From: an uncultured Geobacter sp.
Lineage (GTDB): Bacteria > Desulfobacterota > Desulfuromonadia > Geobacterales > Geobacteraceae
NCBI GenBank assembly: GCA_903925075.1
Contig: CAIYDQ010000283.1
Span: 1 to 62,561 of the forward strand
Length of the DNA stretch: 62,561 bases
Reading direction: 5' to 3'
A program made the translations under genes and the position numbers. The notes under the pieces were generated by a model. The model was not told where the DNA came from and ran no database searches. It saw nothing but the letters and a program-made list of their open reading frames with translations. How positions within the stretch are numbered: position 1 is the first letter of the stretch; the number at the start of each line of letters is the position of its first letter. Positions 23,387 to 29,970 of this stretch are shown piece by piece.

Positions 23387-24373
23387 CTACTTCGCTTCTT
23401 GGCCGGGCGGCTGATGGCTGTTCCGCCAGGCGCCCTCGTAGGCGGCGTCTATGCCGCGCGGCTCCAGTTGCGCGTCGGTGTAGCCGAGAAAGGAAACCGC
23501 CAGGTAGTTGGCCAGGTCCCAGATCTTCTCGGATTCCAGCTGCTTCTTGAAATAGGGCATGCCGGTGCCGGTTATGCCGTTCATGATCTGGTAATAGAAG
23601 ATGCCGCCGATGTACTTGTTCTCCACCAGATGCCTGCGCAGGGTGGTGAAATTCAGCGGCGGCGGATCGAGGTAGCGCGCCGCGGGTCCCTTGCCGTCGC
23701 CGATCGGCCCGTGGCAGTTGATGCAGAATTCCTGATAGATGCGCTTGCCCCGCTGCAGTGCCGCTTCGGTGGCCGGATAGGGGTTGGGCATGCGCCTCCA
23801 GGGCTCGGGGACTTCGCTGTGCAGCCACTCGACGTTTCGATCGGCTCCCGCCGCGTAGGCCGCCATCGCGGGCGCCTTCCACTTTTTTTGCCGGCTCTGG
23901 CGCAGGTCGGCCGCTTTGCCGCCCAACGCCTGCACGTAGGCGGTCAACTGGGCGATCTCCTTGTCGCCGAGAAACTCCCAGGAGGGCATCAGCGAGATGG
24001 GGCCGGTGAAGCGCGGGTTCACGAAATGGGCCTTGTGCCAATCGTCGGGATGCTCGCCTCCCTCCTGGGAGAGATCGGGACCGGTCCGCTCGCTTCCCAG
24101 GATGGCCGGCTCCTGGCCGACGTAGTCGCCGCTTTGCGCGATGCGCTCCGCCCCGATGTCCCAGTCGCTGGTCCTCACGAAGAGGGAGTGGCAGTAGCTG
24201 CAGCCGTTTCGCACGTAGAGCCGATGCCCCGCCTCCTCTTCGGCGCTCAAGGGGCGCCAGTCGTCGGACGGGATCTCCTTCATGGTCATGGCCGGTATGC
24301 CGACGATGATGAAGGAGGAGGCCCAAAAGACCAGCAGCGCGCCAACTATCAGCAGGGCGGGCGTCATCTTCAT
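23387..24373 (-). CDS. ccoO: CcoO-like cytochrome c fused to a second haem-c domain (cbb3 oxidase)
   Basis: This 328-residue protein has an N-terminal membrane helix (residues 5-27). A CcoO-type domain follows, with haem motif C58-S-Y-C61-H62 and the family segment GSERTGPDLSQEGGEHPDDWHKAH plus a likely Met ligand in LMPSWEFL. A second haem-c domain carries C217-I-N-C220-H221 in FCINCHGPIGDGKGP. Classical cbb3 oxidases use separate CcoO (one haem) and CcoP (two haems) proteins. This protein appears to combine CcoO with one CcoP-like domain, and no separate ccoP is present. It overlaps the ccoN stop by four bases, so the two are translationally coupled. Confidence 0.88.
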   Translation of the reverse strand: MKMTPALLIVGALLVFWASSFIIVGIPAMTMKEIPSDDWRPLSAEEEAGHRLYVRNGCSYCHSLFVRTSDWDIGAERIAQSGDYVGQEPAILGSERTGPDLSQEGGEHPDDWHKAHFVNPRFTGPISLMPSWEFLGDKEIAQLTAYVQALGGKAADLRQSRQKKWKAPAMAAYAAGADRNVEWLHSEVPEPWRRMPNPYPATEAALQRGKRIYQEFCINCHGPIGDGKGPAARYLDPPPLNFTTLRRHLVENKYIGGIFYYQIMNGITGTGMPYFKKQLESEKIWDLANYLAVSFLGYTDAQLEPRGIDAAYEGAWRNSHQPPGQEAK

Positions 24374-25761
24374 GCCGCTTCCTCCGCGCGTTGCAACTGC
24401 CGCACCTCAAGCTCCCTGCCGTGGCGCAGGGTCATGAAGAGGTTGAAGATCCCGACCAGCGATCCGGTGAGGATGAAGATGCCCAAGGCTGCGCGGGAGG
24501 CCATGAAGGGGGCCAATTCCGGCAGCACGCGGTAGACGGTCTCGCCGTTGTGCCAGGCGCTCCCCTGAATCAGGCCGGCGGCGGTCAGCACCAGGAAGAA
24601 GCCGGTGAGGCCGAAGGTGAGCAGCCCGAATTGCAGGCTCACCAGTTTTTGCGAATAGATCTCGCGCCCGCTGACGATGGGGATGATATGCCACATGGCG
24701 CCCAGCGCGATGTAGCCTCCGAAGCCGAGCATGGCGATATGGGCGTGTCCCACGGTCCAGTTGTTGAAATGGGTGACCCGCTGCAGGAAGGGGAGCGATT
24801 GCAACGGTCCCTGGATGCAGGTGACGATGTACCAGACGATGCCCCCCATCACCAGCCTCGCCGCCGGATCTCCCCAGACCCGCGCCCCTGCGCCGCGCGC
24901 CGTCATCCACAGGTTCAGCACCACGATGGAAACCGGGATGACCATGGCGACCGAATCCACCACCGAGACCGTCTTCAGCCAGTTCGGGATCGGGGATTGC
25001 AGCACGTGGTGCCCGCCGATGTGGGTGTACAGGGCCACCAGCATCCAGAAGCCGACGAGCGACAGGGTGTGCGAGTTGAGCGGCGTCCTGGTGGCGCGCG
25101 GTATCACGAAGTAGGCGGCGCCGGTGGCAAGCGGCGTGATCAGCAGGCCGGGGAGGTTATGTCCCCAGAACCAGAGGAACAGGGAGTCGATCAGGCCGGG
25201 CATGGCGCCGGTGGCGGGGTGCCACATGACGTTGCCCAGCGGGTAGTTGCCCGCGGTCCAGAGAAAGGCGGCCATGAAGTACCAGACCGAGACGTAGAGC
25301 TGCTGCTCGGCGCGGTTGACGATGGTCATCACCAGGTTGCAGATGATGCAGACTACCGAGAGCATCAGCGACACGTCGGCCAGCCAGACGTACTCGCTGT
25401 ACTCGCGCCCCTGCGTGTAGCCGAAGGAAAAGCAGAGCGGGCCGCTGGCGACGGTCAGGTTCCAGAGGAAAAAGCCGGTCCAGGCGAGCGGCTCGGACCA
25501 GAGCCTGGTGCGCAGCAGCGCCGGCATGTAGTACAGGCCGCAGCCGATCAGCATGGTGCCGACGAAGCCGTAGAGCATGGTGTTGACGTGGATGGGGCGC
25601 TCCCGCCCGAAGACCAGCCAGGGGATGTTGGAGAAGAATTCGGGCGAGACCAGGTGGATGGCGGAGACCATCCCGTAGAGCGCCCCGACCACGAACCAGA
25701 CGGCGCCGGCCACCATGAAGGCGAGCGCTGCGCTTTGCGGTTTTTCGATGAACTTGATCAT
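24370..25761 (-). CDS. ccoN: cbb3-type cytochrome c oxidase subunit I (CcoN)
   Basis: This 463-residue protein has about twelve membrane helices and is the catalytic subunit of a haem-copper oxidase. Metal-binding histidines are visible in RPIHVNTMLYG (low-spin haem), FWGHNLPG (copper B), THIGGHH (copper B pair) and TVGHAHIAMLG (haem ligands). It reduces oxygen to water and pumps protons. In this operon it is flanked by alternative complex III genes upstream and by the CcoO-like cytochrome downstream, which implies an ACIII-oxidase supercomplex. The gene starts 13 bp after the pentahaem gene. Confidence 0.94.
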   Translation of the reverse strand: MIKFIEKPQSAALAFMVAGAVWFVVGALYGMVSAIHLVSPEFFSNIPWLVFGRERPIHVNTMLYGFVGTMLIGCGLYYMPALLRTRLWSEPLAWTGFFLWNLTVASGPLCFSFGYTQGREYSEYVWLADVSLMLSVVCIICNLVMTIVNRAEQQLYVSVWYFMAAFLWTAGNYPLGNVMWHPATGAMPGLIDSLFLWFWGHNLPGLLITPLATGAAYFVIPRATRTPLNSHTLSLVGFWMLVALYTHIGGHHVLQSPIPNWLKTVSVVDSVAMVIPVSIVVLNLWMTARGAGARVWGDPAARLVMGGIVWYIVTCIQGPLQSLPFLQRVTHFNNWTVGHAHIAMLGFGGYIALGAMWHIIPIVSGREIYSQKLVSLQFGLLTFGLTGFFLVLTAAGLIQGSAWHNGETVYRVLPELAPFMASRAALGIFILTGSLVGIFNLFMTLRHGRELEVRQLQRAEEAA

Positions 25762-25774
25762 AAATTGTCCCGAT

Positions 25775-26329
25775 TTACCTGTGGCAAGCGAAGCAGTCGT
25801 GGGTCGCCTTGTTGTCCCGGTGGCACTGGATGCAAAAACCCATCTCGAATTTGCGGGCCTTGACCACGCGGTCCATGGAAGAGACGTCGCCGTGGCACCT
25901 GCCGCAGTCGAAGCCTCTTTGGATGTGCATCGAGTGGTTGAAGTAGACGAATTCGGGCAGCCAGTTCACTCGCTGCCAGACGACGGGCTGATTCCGGGCG
26001 AACTGCTCGCGCAACTGGGCGATGTACGGATAGCTCCTGATGATGCGGGCGTGGCACAAAAGGCAGGTCTGCAGCGGCGGTATGCCGGCGCGCGAGGAGC
26101 GCGCCGCCTCGGTGTGGCACATGAAGCAACTGACGCGTTTCACCTGCACGTGCACCCGGTGGCTGAAGGGGATGGGTTGGCGCGGGCCGAATCCCACCGG
26201 GTAGGGGATGTCGAGATAGACCAGCGCCGCCGCCGCGACCGACAGCAGCACCGCCAGCGCGGCGGCGTTGGCCCAGCGCGGCGTCCTTTTTTCAGGTTCT
26301 CGGTTGTCGGGTTCCGCGGTTTTGTCCAT
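25775..26329 (-). CDS. actA: ActA-like pentahaem cytochrome c of alternative complex III
   Basis: This 184-residue protein has one N-terminal membrane anchor (about residues 20-42) and five CXXCH haem motifs: CFMCH, CLLCH, CGRCH, CIQCH and CFACH. The arrangement, with PFSHRVHV before the first motif and FNHSMHIQRGFDCGRCHG in the middle, matches ActA, the pentahaem subunit of alternative complex III. It should pass electrons from the iron-sulfur subunit ActB toward cytochrome c or the oxidase. It starts one base after the actF stop. Confidence 0.88.
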   Translation of the reverse strand: MDKTAEPDNREPEKRTPRWANAAALAVLLSVAAAALVYLDIPYPVGFGPRQPIPFSHRVHVQVKRVSCFMCHTEAARSSRAGIPPLQTCLLCHARIIRSYPYIAQLREQFARNQPVVWQRVNWLPEFVYFNHSMHIQRGFDCGRCHGDVSSMDRVVKARKFEMGFCIQCHRDNKATHDCFACHR

Positions 26330-26330
26330 G

Positions 26331-27407
26331 TCAGTTCTCTTCCCGCAGATAACGCTCGGGCAGGCGCCGGTGGAACTGTTGCATGCCCAGGCCGAGCATG
26401 CCGACGAAGCCGATGGCCAGGGACAGCTCGCTCAGCCCGAGCCGGACCAGCGGGTCGAAGCTGGGAGCGATCAGCCACCAACGCTCCACCCACATGCCTG
26501 CCAGGACCAGCAGCGAAACGATCCCCAGCGGCCAGCGATTGCGTTTGGACCACTCGGTGAGGAGCAGCAGCAGCGGTCCGAAATAGACCAGGCACAAAAG
26601 GAAATAGCTCACCACTCGCCACTGCCCGTTGTGCATGCGCGGCAGCGGGAAACGGACCTCCCGGGGGAGGTTTTCGTACCAGAAGGGAAGCAGGTGTGCG
26701 TACATCAGGTAGGTGGTCATGAGGCTGAAGGCGACCATCAGCTTGCCCAGGTCGTGCAGTTGGTCCGCGCGCGCCGGACCGAGCCAGGCGCTGAGCAGCG
26801 CCCAACCGCTGACGGCGATATAGAGCCCGGAGATGAAGAAGTAGCCGCCGGCCAGGTTGCTGTGCCATTGCGGATCGAGCGCCATCACCAGGTCGAAGCC
26901 GAGCAGCGAGAAGACCAGGGCGTAGATCAGGATGAGAACGGCGCCGCATTGACGGGCGGGGCCGCCGCGCCGCTGCAGCAGGTAATAGCCGGCCCAGCCC
27001 CAAAAGATCAGCAGCGCCGCCAAGTCGCGGCCGAACAGAAAGGCGTTGTCGAGCCAGATCCCCTGGTGGAAGCTCCCCAGGTACCAGGGGGACCAGCCTG
27101 CGCTGCCGATCCAAAGCAGGATCAGGGCGAGGATCGACGGGATGGCGAAGCAGATGCCGGCCGCGGCGATCCTTTCCAGGCTGAGGTGCCAGCGGCCGTT
27201 GCAGGTGCCGACCACGGCCAGCCACACGATCAAGCCGCCGGAGAAGGAGCTGAAAAATAGGAAGTTGATCAGCAGCGCGCGCCAGGCGCGCGCCGGCTCC
27301 GCCCCGTTCAGGAACACGAGCCAAAGGCCGCAGCCGCCCACGGCGAGGAGCAGCCAGAGCAGGGTGGCACCCGGCGACCGGCGATTTCCCGGTTCAGTTG
27401 TGGACAT
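26331..27407 (-). CDS. actF: ActF-like membrane subunit of alternative complex III
   Basis: This 358-residue protein has about ten membrane helices and few charged loops. Segments such as GWSPWYLGSFHQGIWLDNAFL, LIFWGWAGYYLL, GLDLVMALDPQWHSNLAGGYF in outline and MWVERWWLIAPSFD fit the ActF subunit, a relative of ActC in the NrfD superfamily. Together ActC and ActF form the quinol-interacting membrane core. Its ATG lies inside the end of the actC-actD gene (14-bp overlap) with GGAGGAAA upstream. Confidence 0.87.
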   Translation of the reverse strand: MSTTEPGNRRSPGATLLWLLLAVGGCGLWLVFLNGAEPARAWRALLINFLFFSSFSGGLIVWLAVVGTCNGRWHLSLERIAAAGICFAIPSILALILLWIGSAGWSPWYLGSFHQGIWLDNAFLFGRDLAALLIFWGWAGYYLLQRRGGPARQCGAVLILIYALVFSLLGFDLVMALDPQWHSNLAGGYFFISGLYIAVSGWALLSAWLGPARADQLHDLGKLMVAFSLMTTYLMYAHLLPFWYENLPREVRFPLPRMHNGQWRVVSYFLLCLVYFGPLLLLLTEWSKRNRWPLGIVSLLVLAGMWVERWWLIAPSFDPLVRLGLSELSLAIGFVGMLGLGMQQFHRRLPERYLREEN

Positions 27408-29268
27408 GGATTTCCTCCGGGTCGGTCGGCGACAGGAGACCTTGCAACTGCTCGATCTGGCCGGCGCCGCAGCTTACCAGCAAACCGAACTTGTCGCGGC
27501 TGAAGCGCGGGTCGTAGTAGGGGGCGGTCTCCAATCGGAACAGGCGCGCGCAGGCGACCAGGCCGATCAGGTTGCCGACGCTTCCCAGCAGAATGGTCCC
27601 CTCGAAGCCGACCACGCAAAAGGGGATCAGCGACACCGGCGGTTTTCCCCCCACCACCAGGCTATTGACCAGGGCGGTGCCGATGGCAAGCCAGAAACCG
27701 CCGGCCAGACCGGCGACGGCGCCTATCAGGGTGAAGAGCCGCACCGGGCTCTTGGGCTGCTTGAGCACCTCGTCCAGCACCTCGATCTTCACCGGCGAGA
27801 AGGTTTCCATCACCTGAAATCCCGCGTCGCAGCAGGCTTTGGCCGCCGCCACCAGGCGCCCGGCATTGGAGAAAACGGCCAGCACGCTCGGGTATCCGGC
27901 GTCGATGCGCTGGCGCACCCGGGTCGCGCAGCAGCCGGTGGCGACGATCTGCTCGTCGGCGATCCTTCCCTTCAACTCGCTCAAGGGGACCGTGGGGAGG
28001 AGTTTGCTGAAGCCGAAGAACCAGAAGAAAAAGAACCCGAAGGAGCCCAGGGTGATGCTCAGTTCCACCCAGGTGGGGAGATAGCTCCCCCAGTTTTGCG
28101 GCAGGAAGTCGTGGGCGAGCGAGGTGAAGATGATCATCAGCCGCTCGAACCACATGCCGAGGTTGACCAGCAGGGAGATGACGAACAGGGCGAGGATGTG
28201 GGTGCGCATCTTCTTGAACACGAAGAGCATGGGAATCAGCACGTTGCAGATCACGCACAGCCAGTACATCCAGGCGGCTGGGCCGAGGATCCGCCACTTG
28301 AAGAACTGCCATTCGATCAGGTCTCCCGAGTACCAGGCGATGAAGGCCTCGACCCCGTAGGCGTAGCCGACGATGCTGCCGGTGAGGATGATGGTTTTGG
28401 CGAGCATCTCGAAGTGGTGCAGATGGATCAGCCGCTCCAGGCGCAAGAGCTTTCGCATCGGGATCAGTAGCGTGAGCACCATGGCGAGGCCCGAATGGAT
28501 GGCGCCGGCCACGAAGTAGGGGGGGAAGATCGGGCTGTGCCAGCCGGGGAGCAGGCTCATGGCGAAGTCCCAGGAGACGACCGAGTGCACCGAGATCACC
28601 AGCGGCGTGGCCAGCGCCGCGAAGAAGAGGTAGGAGCGGCCGTAGTGATGCCACTGGTTGCCGGAGCCGGACCAGCCGAGGGCCATGACGCGGTAGATCC
28701 TGGTGCGCAGGTGGTCGGGGCCGAGCAGTTCCAGGTAGCGGTCGCGCGCGGCGGCCATGTCCGGGATCAGGCCCACCAGCCAGAAGATCAGGCTCACGGT
28801 GAAGTAGGTGCTGACCGCGCAGACGTCCCAGACCAGGGGGCTCACGAAGTTCGGCCAGATCTGGCGCTGGGAAGGGTAGGGGATGATGTAGTAGGCGGCC
28901 CACAGTCGGCCCAGGTGGACCAGCGGGAAGAGTCCGGCGGTCATGATGGCGAAGATGGTCATCGCCTCGGCCGAGCGGGAGACCGCGTCCCGCCAGTTGG
29001 CGCGCAGCAGGTAGAGGATGGCCGAGATCAGGGTGCCGGAGTGGGCGATACCGACCCAGAAGACGAAGTTGGTGATGTAGACCGCCCAGCCGACCGGGCG
29101 GTTGAGGCCGGACACCCCCATGCCGAATTGCACCTGGTACATCCAGCAGAGGCCCGCCCAACCGATCAGCGCGGCCAGGAAGGCGACGGCGAAGTAGAAG
29201 GGGCCGCGAGGCTTTTGCATCGCGCCCAAAACGTCGTCGTTTATTTCTGCGTAACTGGGATCTGACAC
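27394..29268 (-). CDS. actC: ActC-ActD fusion: NrfD-family quinol subunit joined to a DUF3341 domain
   Basis: This 624-residue protein combines two subunits that are often separate. Residues 1 to about 440 are an NrfD/PsrC-family protein with about ten membrane helices (for example WVGIAHSGTLISAILYLLR and SVVSWDFAMSLLPGWHS), which is ActC, the quinol-oxidising subunit. From about residue 450 there is a cytoplasmic segment (SVLAVFSNAGRLVAAAKACCDAGFQVMETFSP) and two helices (about 530-585), the signature of ActD. Translation starts at a GTG (29268) with GGAG seven to ten bases upstream. The upstream neighbour actB is separated from it by the GxxExxY cassette, a break in an otherwise compact operon. 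Confidence 0.88.
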   Translation of the reverse strand: MSDPSYAEINDDVLGAMQKPRGPFYFAVAFLAALIGWAGLCWMYQVQFGMGVSGLNRPVGWAVYITNFVFWVGIAHSGTLISAILYLLRANWRDAVSRSAEAMTIFAIMTAGLFPLVHLGRLWAAYYIIPYPSQRQIWPNFVSPLVWDVCAVSTYFTVSLIFWLVGLIPDMAAARDRYLELLGPDHLRTRIYRVMALGWSGSGNQWHHYGRSYLFFAALATPLVISVHSVVSWDFAMSLLPGWHSPIFPPYFVAGAIHSGLAMVLTLLIPMRKLLRLERLIHLHHFEMLAKTIILTGSIVGYAYGVEAFIAWYSGDLIEWQFFKWRILGPAAWMYWLCVICNVLIPMLFVFKKMRTHILALFVISLLVNLGMWFERLMIIFTSLAHDFLPQNWGSYLPTWVELSITLGSFGFFFFWFFGFSKLLPTVPLSELKGRIADEQIVATGCCATRVRQRIDAGYPSVLAVFSNAGRLVAAAKACCDAGFQVMETFSPVKIEVLDEVLKQPKSPVRLFTLIGAVAGLAGGFWLAIGTALVNSLVVGGKPPVSLIPFCVVGFEGTILLGSVGNLIGLVACARLFRLETAPYYDPRFSRDKFGLLVSCGAGQIEQLQGLLSPTDPEEIHVHN

Positions 29269-29320
29269 ATATTTCTCCGGGATGTGGGGCTTAACAGGGA
29301 TAAAAACAAGTCAAAGGCCT

Positions 29321-29944
29321 TTTAACAGGGATAAGACTGATACAGGGGATAACAACCTGATAACTTCAACAGCTTAAGACTTTGGGTAAAACCAAAGCCA
29401 TTTACACGTAGGATTGCTCGTGTTCCCCTTGCTCAAGCGAACTCGCTTTAAACAGGTTGTCGAAACGACGATATTCTAGTCGGGGGGTGCCGAAATTTAC
29501 CAAGAGACCGATGCCGATTCCTGTCGCTTTCAGGTAGTTCAATATCTGCGCAAGATGCTCGGGCCTTAGGGCTTTCGTCGCTTTTAACTCTAACAACACG
29601 GTGTCTTCTACGATTATGTCGGCCAGGAAATCGCCTACTATCTGTCCTCTAAACCTGACTGTCAGCGGTGTCTGCGTCTGAGCTTTTAGACCGTCCTGCG
29701 CCAGCACTATTACTAAAGCCTTCAAATATACCGACTCAATAAAACCGCAGCCAAGTTCGTTGCTGACTTCAAAGCAAGCTTTGAGAATCTGACGGGTAAG
29801 TTCCTCACGAATCATGACGCTCACCTCGTCTCGTCTCTAGTTTCGCTTCGTTTCGCTTCGTTTTGTTTCGTTTTGTTTCGTTTTTACCCCAAGCCTGTTT
29901 GTATCTTTGCCGTTATCCCCTGTATCTGTTCTATCCCTGTTAAA
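29321..29944. mobile_element. Candidate cassette with 33-bp inverted repeats carrying a GxxExxY gene
   Basis: TTTAACAGGGATA...GATACAGGGGATAAC at 29321-29353 recurs inverted at 29912-29944, with 30 of 33 positions identical. Between them lies one GxxExxY gene and a stretch of TTTCGCTTCG-type repeats (about 29836-29886). A further TTAACAGGGATAAA copy sits outside at 29291. No transposase is present, so any movement would be non-autonomous. It interrupts the actB-actC junction. Confidence 0.55.
29402..29815 (-). CDS. GxxExxY family protein
   Basis: This protein of about 137 residues carries the naming motif in GCGFIESVY and a C-terminal half with DFLADIIVEDTVLLELKATK. That pattern (D, then ELK) is found in PD-(D/E)XK nuclease folds. 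A conserved LNYLKATGIGIGLLVNFG segment follows. Function is unproven for the family, though a nuclease-like role is suspected. I prefer ATG 29815, with GAGGTG six bases upstream, over a GTG nine bases earlier. Its codons are less GC-rich than its neighbours, and it sits inside inverted repeats within a respiratory operon, which suggests acquisition. Confidence 0.85.
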   Translation of the reverse strand: MIREELTRQILKACFEVSNELGCGFIESVYLKALVIVLAQDGLKAQTQTPLTVRFRGQIVGDFLADIIVEDTVLLELKATKALRPEHLAQILNYLKATGIGIGLLVNFGTPRLEYRRFDNLFKASSLEQGEHEQSYV

Positions 29945-29970
29945 TGCCTCGTTTTTAATCGTTGTGCCGT

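Noticed and set aside
24391-25863. A 490-codon plus-strand frame opposite ccoN
   Set aside because: The minus strand encodes an oxidase subunit with all metal-binding histidines; the plus frame is rich in Gly, Asp and His in the way typical of an antisense frame.
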